Position numbers and translations under genes: made by a program. From Bretschneidera sinensis (Eukaryota > Streptophyta > Magnoliopsida > Brassicales > Akaniaceae): DNA of 64,000 nt. Shown one piece after another: positions 22,297-36,000 of the stretch. The DNA is taken from contig CM043700.1 of NCBI GenBank assembly GCA_023935145.1, forward strand, positions 2,498,501 through 2,562,500, written 5' to 3'. The notes below the pieces were generated by a model. It was given only the letters and a program-made list of their open reading frames with translations. It ran no database searches and was not told the DNA's origin. Positions within the stretch are counted from its first letter, which is position 1, and the number at the start of each line of letters is the position of its first letter.

Positions 22297-22511
22297 AGAG
22301 GGTTGAATTTGGTTAATGAGGTGGGGTATATAAGGAGGTTTAAGGATATTACCAAAAAACAGTTCAATAAAAATCTCGAAAAAGAGGCGGTGGGCATTCG
22401 TGATTCCTTGTTCGACAATGGCTAATGTTACTGTTGTTGGTGGCGGGTAATTGTGAGCCATTTTACGTTTGATGTTTACAGGGGACGCTGAAATTCGCTG
22501 TAACCTGTCCG

Positions 22512-22541
22512 TGAGAGAGAGAGAGAGAGAGCGCGCGCGCG
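22512..22541. repeat. (GA)n(GC)n microsatellite
   Basis: GAGAGAGA runs directly into GCGCGCGCGC, then GTATAT. A simple sequence tract. Confidence 0.9.
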
Positions 22542-23451
22542 TATATTTACGGGTTTAATTTGTGGTTCTCTAGCTTCCTAGGAGATTGTTAGGGGCCCAC
22601 CTCACTGCTAGATGTTTTCGTTAACTTCGTGATCCTATCTGGACAGGGTCTAGTGGATGCTTTAATTGCTTATTGTTTTCGTTTTTGCCTCTTTTTTTTG
22701 TTGGCAACTGTTTCTGTTTTTCGTTTGGCAAAAATAGATATTGGTGTTCACATACACAATTAGATACAACCAAATCCTTTATTATTTTGATTTTCAAAAC
22801 TTACAATAATATTTTTAATTAAAATTAAATATTTAATTTAACTTTTTAAATATAATTATTATCATACATTTTCATTACACACTTTTATGATATAAAATCT
22901 TTTAATTATTACACTATTTTTTTATTTCTCTAATTTTTTTATCTTTTTCACTTTTACAGTAAAAAAAATTCCACTATTTTTTCTCTCTTTTGTTTTTTTT
23001 TTATTTCTCTTCACTTTTTGTTAAGAACATGAAGTTAATATTTATGTGATAAAAATTGATCTTACCATATATAAATGATTTAATTTATAGAAAAAATTTA
23101 AAATTTATTATTTTGTGTTAATAATTTTAAATAAGTTGATTAAAAAATTATTAACTCATTTCATATTAAATAACAAACATAACAAAAATTATGAAAAAAT
23201 AATAATATTTAAAAATCTTGGGGTTGGAGTGAGGTCAGGCTCAGGAGGAAATTGTATGGTGTTTGAAAAGATGGGTCAAAATACTTGTTGGCAAAGGTAA
23301 AGAAAGAAACCAATTAGAGGGCTGGATTTGAGATTGGTGATGGCCTGATGGTACCGTTCATTTCAGAAAAATTATCGAGCAATCAAGGCGGTAATGTGAT
23401 GAATTGATGATGATTTGGGCCCTTTATGTATATGCTATCTTTGTACTCCAG

Positions 23452-23490
23452 AAAATGGCATGAAATCCTATAAAAAAAATGGCATGAAAT
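23452..23490 (+). mobile_element. Micro-insertion of a LINE-type tail (9 bp) with 15-bp target duplication
   Basis: AAAATGGCATGAAAT occurs at 23452-23466 and 23476-23490. Only CCTATAAAA separates the copies, extended by the A run. This resembles the ...TTATAAAAAA tail of the LINE family. A simple template-slip duplication is the alternative. Confidence 0.45.
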
Positions 23491-24091
23491 AAATATAGAA
23501 AGAAAAATAAAAATATGCACGGTTCATTTTTTTTAATAATCTGAAAAAAGATACAAATAAAAATTATCACAAAACTCGCATTTTTATGAAAATAATAATT
23601 GTTAATGATAAATAAACGATTTTACTTGCATGTTCAATTTTAATATAATCCAATTTTAGTAATAAGATTTCAAAATATATTTTTTTCCTTAATATGTGAA
23701 AAAAATGTTGGTGTAATTTCATGAATAAGAATCAAATAAGAAAAAAAAAGATTTTAAAGCACATTAAGAAACGTTTTCTTTAAGGTTTTATTTGTCTCTA
23801 ATAGGTTACAGACAAATATACTTTAAAATAAAACAAAGACTTTGAGATCTGCAGATAGCAAGTCTAAAAAATTCCCTAAGAACTCTTTTTGATAATAATG
23901 ATAATAATGACTGTAACTTTTCAAATAATTGAGGGAAGAAGAAGAAGAGAAGAATTTGTTGAAAAGAAATTGTTTTAGTCATCAAATAACGTTTCTTAAC
24001 TACCCATCTTTTATAAATATAAAGAGATATAAACCAAGGAACACAACTCTATCAACTATTGAAAAAACTTGAATTTTGAAACAATGTGCAT

Positions 24092-24176
24092 GTAGTCGAC
24101 TACCCTCTTGTGTAGTTGAATATCAAAAGTTTCTGTTACTTTTTTTAACTAAACCATCATATGTGTAGTCGACTAC
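24092..24176. repeat. Two 12-bp GTAGTCGACTAC palindromes
   Basis: Perfect palindromes lie at 24092-24103 and 24165-24176, 73 bp apart, with a half-copy (GTGTAGTTGA) between. They are just outside the decayed copia remnant and may belong to its non-coding end. Confidence 0.8.
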
Positions 24177-24759
24177 CTCTTTGTTTTCAATCAAAAAACT
24201 CCAACAACCTCTCACTTTTGTTTGAAAACAAAGTATTTAAAAACAAGTTATCTTTCGATTTAAATCTTTACTTAATGTAAGTATCTCAAAACTCTATAAA
24301 AGTTACTAATTGTCTTAACATTAAACTAGCTACTCTTTTTTAATAGTATTGGAGATACCACATACATATCACTCTCTTATTTCGGTGAGAAGTTTTGATT
24401 TATACTTAGCACTATTATGACCATGTGCTTGTACCCATTTTCATAAACTCTCTCGAGAGTAAACCTTAAACTCTCTCTCGAGTAAACCTTAAACTCTCTT
24501 AAGAAGTAGCACAACTTCTAAGTTCAGGTCGGTGAAGCTCCATAATATGTCTTTGTTACTTAGGACACATTTACAATATTAGTTTAGGCTTCACTAAGAG
24601 TTGAACTCAACCACCAAGATATATAACGGACGGTACTAACTTTTTATTTTACGAGCTCACAATTTTCACTAATAACAATCATTATACTGTAACTTGTTTT
24701 TACCCATAAAACCTTATACTAGTTAAGTATTAGAATGAAGTCGAGTTCTCATTACTAGT

Positions 24760-25500
24760 GATAATTTACAAAAGGTTTCAGCCCATGTCTCATAGGTATC
24801 ATTCTTACTAACTCTCTAGAAAGAGCTTTCGTAAGATAATTAAGCATGGTTTACGTGATCTCACATAGACAATTGTGATTATTCCATCTTAAATCATTTT
24901 GTTTCACAAGCTCATGTCATAGACTTATATGTTTAGATTTTGTAATATCAACTATAAGCCTTTCACAAAGTGGCTTCATTATCACTATAGATAGATGATG
25001 GAGGCATATGATGTGGCCACAAATTTACATCTAACAATAAATTTTAATTAATTAATTCAGTCTTTTTCACAATTGTTGCTAAAATGATAATTCTAATTCT
25101 ATTGTTGAGTGGGATATTTCTTTTATACCTAAGAAACAACACCTCATTCTAAAGTGAAAACCTATCACAAGGTAGACTTGTTATCTCACACAATCGTTAT
25201 CCAACTATTATTGGTGTATCTTTTTGATATTGTCGGATAATCACACAATCTCAAAATCAATAGTTTTCTTGAGATAACCAAAGATTTTACTAATAGCTTT
25301 CCAATTTTCTTCACTTGGATTGCATTTTCCAAGTCTAAATGCTGAAATTTATTCAACATCCTCTTATTTTTTGTGAATGACTCAAAGCATAACATCCATT
25401 ATATGCTTTCTAACTATAGATAGTATCTATCTCACCCAAGTATTTAATCAAAGATGGATCTTTCTTGGTTTCATTCTCATCAAACATATTAGTTAAAATT
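24760..25500 (-). pseudogene. Decayed Ty1/copia RT-RNase H remnant
   Basis: On the minus strand, from about 25470 down to 24770, broken frames give a series typical of the copia C-terminus: a YLGEIDTI-like block, an RNase H segment with SDNEATL, TKSKHI, a CHELVKQND-like block, and the terminal region ending MRHGLKP. Many stops and indels are present. LTRs were not identified. Confidence 0.65.
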
Positions 25501-25846
25501 CAGCATGTTAAAATACAAGCATACTAACAAGTGCCAAATATACTTATGGTATTCTATAACATGCCAAACACTAAGATATAATATATTCTTTAGACTAACA
25601 TAGTCAAATGATCCTGACTCTTGAGTATGGTTGTATACAAATATATTTGAGGAATTGAATCAGACATTTGAAACCCAGTTTGATATTGAATACCAAAACT
25701 CCACACGCACATGTTAAACGAACAAAGACTTTTACTCCGTCTCTAACAAGTTGTTGGGCACTATAATCCATTTAGGTACCATGTTTCATGTAAATTTAGC
25801 ATACCAATGAGACTACATACATGCGTCCGAGGCATATATCAATAAA

Positions 25847-25848
<2 letters not shown>

Positions 25849-25892
<44 letters not shown>
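25849..25892. repeat. (TA)n microsatellite
   Basis: An uninterrupted alternating TA tract of about 44 bp. Confidence 0.95.
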
Positions 25893-25893
<1 letters not shown>

Positions 25894-27176
25894 TTTATAT
25901 GTAAAATGTATTATATGATTAATTAAATTTTAAAAACTGCATATATGCATAGACATGCCTAGGATAGAATGGACATTTTCTTTTCTTATAGCGGCAAGGA
26001 AGAACAATATTTTAAGGGGCTATATAATCACTTCTCGACTAGGGAACTCGACTAGGGAAGTGATGAAAATAATTCAACAGTAGTTTAGGGCCAGGTTCAA
26101 TGAGGAACTAAAACTAAAACATTTGAAACTCCATTGGGATATTTGCAAGGCACAACTTAAACACTATCAAGAGTTGTATCGTATTAAGTTTATTAACAAG
26201 GAAGGGAACATTGTTTTGGAGGAATATCATTAGCCACACTTATTACAAGTTAGAGTTTTATTAGTGTCTATTACTTTTAATGTTAATGGAATGTATTATT
26301 AGATACCTTTTAGCTTATTGATTTGTGATTTTTTTTGTCTTTAGCTACATCCATGGAGTGAAAGATATTGCCACACTGGCATCAAAGAAGTGGTCATGTT
26401 CCATACTTTGTTATAAGGGATACCTGGTTTGAACGTAGATATTGTACTCGATAGATACTTGTTCGATGAGGCTTATGTGGATGCCAATCAGGCTCAAGGT
26501 ATCCTAGTGTAAATGTCATAGAGGTCCAACTCCATGATGCCCATGACTTAGTTAGGGATGGAAATTTTACCCGTACCTGTTGGGTACCCGCAAAACCTGA
26601 CCCTAGTGAGGAGAAGCATATTTCTTTTTAATACTTTTTAGTTGAAAAAATATTGTTTGTTTATTCTATGTTCATTCATTTTATACTAGTGTTGAAGTTT
26701 TAAATATTTTAATTGATTAAAAACTTTTTAAAATATAGATTTTATTCACTTTTGTATGGTTTGTATTAAATTAGATTGTTTAAACTTTGTGTGAAGTGAT
26801 CTAAGGTACTTAATTTGTAAATGATGGCTTGTAAGATTTAATAAATTCTTATATGAATTTGATTTTAGATCTAATAAATGATGAATAATTATATTAAAAT
26901 ATTTTTTCCTTACATAATACGTTTGCATTAATTTTTAAGTGACAAAATACTAAACCGATGATTCAAACAAACCCAAATCGATTTGAATGAGTTGGATTGG
27001 ACTGAAGTTTGATGGGTTCATAGATTGAATTAAGTTGGGTTAAGATTTTTTAATATGATGTAATTGAGTTAGGTTGATTTTTTAGATCAACTCAACCTAA
27101 ACTGACTCTTGCTCACCTCTTATGCTATACGATAGGAGAGTAAATTAGGAAAGAAAGAGACAAGATAGAGTTAGGT

Positions 27177-27201
27177 TTTTTTTTTTTTTTTTTTTTTTTT
27201 T
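27177..27201. repeat. Poly-T run
   Basis: Twenty-five consecutive T. This could be the poly(A) tail of a minus-strand retro-insertion, but no body was identified next to it. Confidence 0.9.
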
Positions 27202-28047
27202 GCATTAGACCCCTCTTTGATTATTTTTTTTTATGTCTCAGGTTGGTTTCATTTAGGTGGCCAGTAGGCTCGGAAAATTACAAAAGCACTTTGAGATTAA
27301 GGGTCTACTACACTTGCCTAACGTTCGATAAATAGCAACAACTTTTTTTTTTTACCAAATCTGATCATACAGAATCCATTAACGGCTTACAAAAATGCTA
27401 AAAAATACAAAATGACCTCATGTAATTCTCTTTATTCAATACTTTTTTATTATTAATTTTCTTCTATTATAATCTTCTTCTTCCTTCTTGTGTTCTTTTT
27501 CCATTGGTAGATCTGGCAATGTGCCAAATCCAGGGCCCTCTTCCCCGTCTTTTTTTCCTCTCTTTTTCCATTGAAAGATCTGGTATTGACTTAAGCTTAA
27601 TGATCAATAATGATACTGTTCATTAAATTCTTCCATTCAGTTTGGTTGCGACACAGACCCATGGACCTTAGTAAAAGCTAGAAACCCAGAACTTATTTAC
27701 CATCTCCAACTCGCTCTCTCCTCACCCTATGGAAGTGAATTTTTTTCCGTCTTATTTCCTTCTTTTTTCTCTTATTCCTCTCTTCTATTTCCCTTCTCTT
27801 CTCTTCCCTGAAAGATCTGGTATCAAAATGAAGAAGAAAAGAAGAGAGAAAGGAGAAAATAAAAAAGAGAGAAGATAGAGAGAGAGAATTTTCCCAAAGT
27901 ACAAGCGGTCAATTTGATTCAAAGACAAGTAACAAGAGAGAGAGAGAGAGAGAGACGACTGCAACAGTATCTACATGGAGCAAGCCAAGCGGGTCAGGTT
28001 GAGAGCCAAGGAACACAAAGTCATTTCCAATTTTGTTCAGCATGATT

Positions 28048-28443
28048 AACACAATTAAATTTGTTAACAAGGTAAATGATCGACCAACCTTTTTCTTTCT
28101 AAGCAAAAGATCAGCCAACTTAAGTGAAACTTTTAAAAGCACGCTTATCTTTTTGAAATACACAACAAAGAATACCTCATTGTAATTTGACCTTCTTAGT
28201 TTTACAATGCGTTCAGCATCTTCTTGTTTCAGATCAATACAACTGAATTTGTTAACAAGGGAAATGATCGACCAACTTCTTTTCTTTCTAAGCAAAAGAT
28301 CAACCAACTTAAGTGAAACATTTAAAAACACACTCATCCTTTTTTATATACCACAAAGAATACCTCATTGTAATTTTTTTTTTTTTTTTGAACTCATACT
28401 TCATTGCAATTTTTTTTGAATTTATACCTCATTGTAATTTGAC
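28048..28443. repeat. Diverged ~190-bp tandem duplication
   Basis: Two copies start near 28048 and 28238. Both contain TTTGTTAACAAGG, AATGATCGACCAAC, TTTCTAAGCAAAAGATCA, CAACTTAAGTGAAAC and AAAGAATACCTCATTGTAATT. The second copy ends in T-rich sequence with further CCTCATTGTAATTT echoes. It is non-coding. Confidence 0.85.
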
Positions 28444-28459
28444 ATTCTTAGTTGTACAA

Positions 28460-30060
28460 TATATCAATAACCCGCTTCACTTTTAGCTGCATCCCTAAGA
28501 TACTATTACTTTTCAACCAAATTGCTTTTCCTTCTTCTCTTCTTTTTTCTCATAAAAAGTGTATCAAACTTGAAGCTACACGAGAACATTATCCAATTCC
28601 TTACCCCCAAACCCTAGTGTGAACAGCTGTGACAAATGATTTTACCTACTAAAGCAAATTGGTTGAAATTTAACACTGCTCTTCGTTGGAAACTTGATAA
28701 TAGTGCTCGCAAATCCTTTTCGAGCAATTAGACTAAAAAATCCCAAACAGGTTAGTAATGATTGTGACCTTCGTTTGTCTTCTTATTCAAAAGCACACCG
28801 AGAGAAAAGGCGAACCAACAAATCAGGTAGGTCCTTGCAAGCCTTCATTTACAGAGAAAGTTAGTTCAAAGACGCGGGGTACACTGATCTTGCACCACAT
28901 CAAAGCTTTCTAGTTGATTTTACATTTATTTAACTAATAGATCTCACAGCACCAGCTAAAACATGATAAAATAACCACATTCATAGAAATTTTCTTTGCA
29001 ATACAAACTGATTGTGGGTTCTTTTGCAGAGAAATTTTCTTTGCAATACAAACCGATTTTCTTTGCAATACATACGAATAACTGATAAATTCCTGATGAT
29101 TCCGTTGCCTCTATTACTTGACTAGGAGCTGCAATGAAAATTTGAAACGAATTGTCAATTTGACAAACCTTTCATAATTGGTTTAGTAGTCATTGCTAGC
29201 AGAACAAAGGTTCAAAGTGGTATGCAACGCCCGTGAAGCTGCTTCTCATTAACTAATTTTACAATCTTGATATACAAAATTATAAGAGAATATACAATTA
29301 CTTCGCAAACAATATGTTGTGGGAAGTAGGAAAAGTATATGCATATCAAAGGCAATCCTTTAGTTGTGTTAAAATTAGAATTTCCGACTGGCTGAGTAGA
29401 GACATGTACAACAATAATTCTGCAACAAATCACAAGAAAACAAGTATCAGGATTTTGAACAATGCAACTTATGAACAGGCTAATGACTAAGAAGAAAACT
29501 CCTAACCTAGATGAAAGCTACATGGCGACACAGGTGACTCGTGTGCACGCAAACACGACATGCTAGGGAGTTAGCACTACTAGACTGCTAGACGCATTTG
29601 CACTATCTTCATAGGCAATTATGGGATCAAATCTCTCTCTCTCCAACCGCCCTCCCATCATGGAAGAAGGAAAAGAATGCACACCATGCATCCAAATCCT
29701 CACCTTAGTTGGACACCAATAGTAAGGTAGCCAGTTTATATCATCCACAAAAGCAAGTCAACATAATTTAATACTTTTCATACTCTTAGTTCCATTAATT
29801 GCCAAAATTGTTTAGGAAATGAAAGAAAAAATTGGAATCTTACAGCAGATTATCCATAAGATTCCAATCTTTCCTTCTCTTTTGACCAAGGAAATCAGAC
29901 ACTACCCCAGCAAGAAAATGAGCTCTCGATTAGGGCATCACTCTGTCCTGGAAAATTAAAAGAAGAATAACTTAAAAGGAGCGCACCTTCGACTATCTAA
30001 ACTCTCAAAAGAATGTTGTATTATGTGCATGAATAAAAACTACTCGGATGTTCCAGCCCC
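28460..30060. other. Downstream flank of CTR1
   Basis: The part next to 30060 must hold the CTR1 3'UTR (minus strand), but its end is not visible. The minus-strand open frame at 29563-29748 (MDDINWLPYYWC...) has no recognised family and may be chance or an eroded exon. Nothing else was recognised. Confidence 0.45.
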
Positions 30061-33000
30061 TCATGTAAGTAATGGCATGGCTGCATGGCCTGGTTGAGGT
30101 GTAGGAGGTTTAATCAATGGCCTCAACAATTCCATGATAGTGGAAAATGAAGGACGCTTCCAGGGCTCACTGCAGTATAACCATAACCATTTGTATTGAT
30201 GAGAAAGTACTGAGAGGTGAAACTAGTGCATACAAAATAAGAAATTCAAACTTACTTGGCCCAGCAAGCCTCAATCAAAGCAGCAATTTGACGATTTAAG
30301 TCCCGTGGAATTTCAAGCCTTTTGCCCTTGAAACCAACAGCTGCTACAACCTATACAGCATACATTGATCCAAGTCTTACAAAGAATTAAGCTTATGGAA
30401 TGGGATTGCATGAGCATGCAGATTTAAGAAATAATAGAGTAGCAAAAAAATGAAAACCTGAATTAACTAGAAAATAAAATAAAAGAGGTAACACAAATAA
30501 TCAATATGCAAAGAAGTCCAGATATGCATGCTAGCAATTGCGACAGCCTTGGACAGATTTAAAAAAATCAAATTAATATCTACATCGTATATTACAGAGT
30601 TGAAAACATTTACTTAACTATAACAATTTGGGTGGTGTTATTTGCACTTTTTTTGTTTGTTTAACTTACAATAATATCCTTAACTGAAATTATTTTCTTT
30701 TGAGAATGCAATTTAATTAGGAGCATTATTATAAATTTAAGTACCAAAACAAAACAAGAGTGTCAATAACAATTTTTGGAGTACCACTAACATCACCCTA
30801 ACAAATGTCCCTAGAAAATGCATTTTCAATTCTTTCCAAGAGGTGGCAACATGCAAAGGAGAAAAAACAAACATATTTGATTGCAAAGTTTTCTGAAGGT
30901 AATCTACATCAATAAAACAACAAATTTACAACTAATTAGAAACTACTAAGGCATGAAAAAACAGATCGTTCGTAAATAGTCCAAAAAGTCTTTTGAACGT
31001 GCAACCCCAAAGATACCAGGATCGCTACCCTCCTAGGAATTACGTTCCTGATCGCACGACCCAAATTGCGGTGCGTTCGCGATCCAGATCGAGTGAAGCA
31101 ACGATCCCAATCATACATAACATTTTGATATGCTCACGTAACAAGAAACCATGCAGATTCATAGATTAAGGGGAGAAAGGTTGCCGCAGCTGCCGAGGGG
31201 AGAGAAAGGATGTCGCCACTATCGAGGAAGGGAGAGGATGCTGCCGCTGTCAAGGAGAGGGAGAGAGGATGCCGCCGTTGTCGAGGAGAGGGAGAAAGAA
31301 TGCCGCTGCTACCGAGGAGGGAGAAAGGATGCCGCCGCCGCCACCGCTGTCGAGGAGGGAGAAAGGGTGCCGCTGCTGTCAAGGAGGGAGAAAGGATGCC
31401 GCCGCATTCAAGGAGAGAGAAGTATGTTGCCGCTGTAGAAGAGAGAGAAGGATGTCGCCGCTGTAGAGGAGAGAGAAAGGATGCCTCCGATGTCAAGGAG
31501 AGAGAAAGAACGCTGAAGGAGAGAGGAAGGACACCGTCGCACTCAAGGGGGAGAAGAAAATGTTGCAGATCAAGGAGATAGACAAATTTCACTGGTTTTG
31601 GGAAGTTCATCATGGAAAGAAAGTGAGAAACGCATAAAGATAAGTAGCTGGGTGGGTGGGTCATTGGGAAGTTGAAAGATTTTTGGATGAAAGAATTCTT
31701 TTTATAATAAAAATATAATATATCTTTTGAATATTTGATCAAGTGAGAAAGCCTCTGGTGGGGGTCTTAGTATGGCGGCGTGCAATATTATAATATATTT
31801 TTAAAAGTGAAAGGAGACTAGTTGATTTGGTTTTTTCCTTTATTTTAAGTTGCTTTGGTCAGTAAATTTCCTTTTCATTCTATAAGGCGTCTTTAAAATT
31901 CTATTCCTACACAAGCAAGAAGTTTATTTACTAACGACCCAAATGAATGAAACTTACTGAAACACGACCCTAAATAGCAATCCAACTAAGCTTATCCTCT
32001 TGTACCGAATATAGGGAAAAGTCTTGTACTGCATTCCTGGTGACTTCGGAGCAGCTTTTTACCCAGTCTAATAGAAACAATATTTTAATATCTTGTAAAA
32101 AACAACAGTCTTTGTTGTCTTCATTTGCAAGTAACACATAATAAGAATGGATTTAAAAGTGTTACTCCATATCTCAGTCCTGGATGAAGTTTCTTAAGAT
32201 GACAGTCAAGCATGCAATCTACAGGTCACTCCAGCAGACCATTGTCATGGCTAATGCTGAGAAATAATATTGGCTTCAACAGCTTTTTAGCACTCAAAGC
32301 AGATGCAATGCAACCTCTAATGCAACAATTTCATATCATTGATTTAGAAGAACTTCACCATGTCCTTTTTGTCCTTTTAAGCTAACAATTCCACAACTTC
32401 ACAACCAACATACAACTAAAGAAAACAAACCTGTGCTGGATTTAAGTTGCCCCAGGGTTGTTGCAATGTGGCAAGTTCCCATAAAATTATACCAAAGCTG
32501 TATACGTCTGACTTCTCATTTGAAGGCTCATCACGGAGAACTTCAGGTGCCATCCACTCAGGCTAACATAATAGTTAAGAGAATTGTTCACTTTATATTG
32601 CAATAAAGCCTCCAGTGCCACCATAATAAGATCCAGATCATGTTAATAGCAAGATAAATAGAACTTACAGTGCCAGCTGCTGATTTTGATGAAAGAAATG
32701 TGTTTGCTTTAAAACGTGAAAGACCAAAATCACAAACCTGAATAAATAAACCAGGAAACATGAGGGAAGTACCACACAAATCAAAAGCACAAGTTACATT
32801 AAAAAGTCCAGACTTGGAAGCCCAAAAGCAAACAAGACACACACAAACAAGCATGCAAAGGACTTCAATATTGGACGGAAACCTAAAATTTCTCCATCTA
32901 GCATGTGTACACTAAAGAACAAAAATAAAAGAAATTCATCCAAAGTACCAGAAAGAAATACAGCAGATTTCTAAAGGGTGATAAATCAAGTATCTATCAG

Positions 33001-36000
33001 GAATTTAGTAAAAAATCCTTTTGTCAATTTTTACTAATCAGATTCAACATTGGCACAAAAAGATATAAATCTTCTCTCTTTGATGAAACTTGCATTCCAC
33101 AAAAATGTGTCAAGTAGAAGATAGCACAGGATCCATGTCAGATAGAGGTTATATTAGTGATTACTGATAGAAATAGCAAAGTATCAAAATAATTGCACAA
33201 AAGTTTGTCAACTAGAAGAATAGGCTCCATGTCAGATAGAGGTTATATTAGCGATTGCTGATAGAAATAGCAAAGTAGCAAAATAATGTTATCCTGTCAA
33301 TTATCATCATGTAGAATTGGTGTTCTATCAGGTATTCTTGAGAAATTCTGTCTTACCTTCACTGTATACTTTTTGTCAACCAAAAGATTTGGAGATTTTA
33401 AATCTCTATGAACAATGGGAGGATTGTGTCTATGAAGATAATTCATGCCTTTTGCCTGTAGTAAAAACAAGGTCTTTAGCCAATTCCAAGGGACTAAACA
33501 TAGTGAAGATAAGGTGATCGCACACATAACAGCATACAAAATGGGAAACAAATTGAAGTAGAAATCTTTGAATGCATACCACATCATACGCCATATTCAG
33601 ACGACGCCTCTCATCCAAAGTCTCCCTTGCACCAGGTTTATGCAAAAGCCTATACAAGCTACCTCTGTAATTCAAAAAGCCAACTTTTAGATTCATTTGC
33701 CAAATTCTGAAAGCATGGAAATCTTAAGCCATGAAAGAAGAGAAAATTAACCCAAAAAGTTTTTTTTCCCTGGGTAGAGGGGTTCTAAGAAGACATTACG
33801 AAACCTTGATAAATATTCTGTCACTATGGACAAGTTTGGGGGCTGAGTAACCGCACCCATAAAAAGAACAATATTTGGATGCCGAAGGCGTTTCATAATT
33901 GCAACCTAACAAAGAAAACAAGCGATCAACATAATGAAATACAATACATGTTTTCATAAGCTCAGAAAACATTTTTTCCAAAACTTAGCTGGTGTATACC
34001 TCCCTCCGAAACTCCTTGAAGCGTTCTGCGTGAAAGTCTTGTTCCATGAGAATCTTCACAGCAACTTCCTATAATTATTGAAAGCAGTATTATAAGAACA
34101 AAACATAGAGCCCTAGCATCAAGTCCAGAATTTAACTGTCAGCATTGGTAATTTTCAACATCAGGATTTCATGCAAATGAAGACAATATTAATGTAAAAA
34201 TTCAGGAAGACCAATTTAGAAAGAATTATGAGTGGAGCTCCAAAATGAAATAGAAGTTGCTATGATATATGTTGGCGATGTAAAATGAGATGAGAAATGG
34301 AATGTTCACTCTCACATGAAAATATAAACAAATGCATGGGGGGAAAAGTGTGCCTCCTCGCAATAATAATGCATTCAAAAGTTATGGCATAACATATTAT
34401 AGTGTGTCAGTTAGAGATTTAAAATAAATTTAAGTTACAACATCATCAGAGCATGAATCAATGGCAAAATTATACATAACAGGATTGCATCAACTGCATG
34501 TTTGCCCTCTATATGTCATACAAAGGCTGTAATACAGGAGAATAAGAATATAAATATTATTACAATGCATTTCTCTATTTGTTTTCCTCCTCTTATTTAG
34601 ACAAAAAGGTCTGTCCAAGGGGAGTCCCATACCCATGTTGACATAACATGTGTACACTAAGATAAACTGCTGCACTCATAACGTAAGGCCATAAGGTTTC
34701 ACACCTAGTTTTGCTGAAAAACACAGGAATCCTAAACAGTGTTTCTTCAAAATTCAATGAATGGTCCAATAACGAAAACAGTGAAGTTCAATACCATGTG
34801 AACATAAGCAGCCCCCAATGTGATATTAATTTTTCAAATACAAGACATTGGAATTCACAAACATACAGAAGAATTACACTGCTTAACATGGTTTTCAGTT
34901 TATAACATTGTAAATAAAAGATAAATGCTCACCGAGCCATGCCAATCAGCACGATGGACAGTTCCAAAAGAACCTGAAAATACACCAGCTCAAATGTAAG
35001 AAAACTTATATGGCCTCCAACAAAGTTTTAGGAGCAACTGGACTGCAAGTTTGAAAGAAGAAAATGGTTCCTCAACACTGTTAAGCAATATTTGTGTTTC
35101 ATTCCATGCTGTTCTTCAAGCAAGGTGTGAAAAAATACCTGCTCCAATTCTCTCTTTTAAAACGAGTTCACTCCATGGGATATCCAAATCCTCCGCATCA
35201 AGGGAGTGTTCTTCATTTGGTTTGCTAGGAACCAATTGACCACCCTCAAGAAACCTCAAATCTTTAGCAGTATCAACCCTTTGATCAGGGAAGGCTAAAA
35301 GTGGTGGAACATCTCTATGCCCGATAGGAGGGATACGCTTTAAAGGGATTGGATCTTTGACCTTATTTGTTGAGTGTATAATATTTTGAGAAGGACTAAA
35401 GAGTTGGGAATCTCTGTTATGGGCACCAGGCTGAGCAACTTTTGGTGGCAGAGATCCCTGAGAAGTTTCACTGACATTGTCTGAGATTTGCACAAGGTTA
35501 CTTCTGTCTGTGCCCACCTTATCAAATTGCTTAGGGTGCCTTGAGAATCCAGGATCTTCCGCATCAACAACGATACCTGAAACAGTAGAAATCAATAGCA
35601 TGCAAATAGGGACCTTCAAACCAGATTAATACCAATCCACAAGTCTAATTATGCTAACCTAACTACAATTAAATTATCATGTCAACCATACACAAAGTAT
35701 CACATTCCCCCATTTAACAGAAAGGGGCAAAAATATTTTTGAAAAGTAAATTTTTTATTAGAAAAGCACCAAGAAGGTGCAACACAAAGCCAAAAGCTAA
35801 TTAAAAAAATATGAAAAAAGAAGAATTTATAGCAGAAGTCAATATTTTTTATCGACAAATATAATAATCTATATATAAAGCACCAAGGGGGTACAACCCA
35901 CATATGACTATCTACAAGATAGTAGATCTATAAAATCGGAACTCATCCTCATTTACAAAATGATTCCCCTTGGCCCAAAAATAAAGTTTATTAAACCATT

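Larger units (their letters stand above)
17959..22301 (+). mobile_element. Non-coding LTR retroelement (LARD-like) with a chain of LTRs and TSD AGAGG
   Basis: AGAGG at 17959-17963 and 22297-22301 flanks the whole block, so everything from 17964 to 22296 behaves as one insertion. Order: LTR copies A (17964-18398), B (18399-18831) and C (18832-19272), a 6-bp scar, full LTR D (19279-19873), primer site, a non-coding interior with two tandem repeats, a polypurine tract (21684-21699), and the 3' LTR (21702-22296). D and the 3' LTR are both 595 bp and nearly identical. No gag or pol domain exists, so it must have moved using proteins of another element. It lies about 200 bp upstream of the HSFA3-like start codon, in the opposite orientation. 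Confidence 0.9.
22302..24090. other. Former upstream region of the HSF pseudogene, then AT-rich intergenic DNA
   Basis: The first ~200 bp continue the promoter region split by the LARD and include a TATATA word near 22330. The rest is AT-rich with poly-T runs. No coding potential was recognised. Confidence 0.5.
25501..28040. other. AT-rich intergenic DNA with simple repeats
   Basis: No gene was recognised. The stretch contains a (TA)n tract, a poly-T run and, near 26560-26610, short GGGTACC words like those at 100-260. Segments at 26000-26500 look like an eroded repeat but match no family I can name. Confidence 0.5.

Noticed and set aside
24760..25500. Functional copia protein
   Set aside because: Stops and frameshifts occur every few dozen codons; only the motif order is preserved.
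31134..31742. 202-codon minus-strand and 123-codon plus-strand frames inside CTR1 intron 13
   Set aside because: Low-complexity translation of a purine-rich minisatellite, with no conserved domain; it lies within a well-supported intron.
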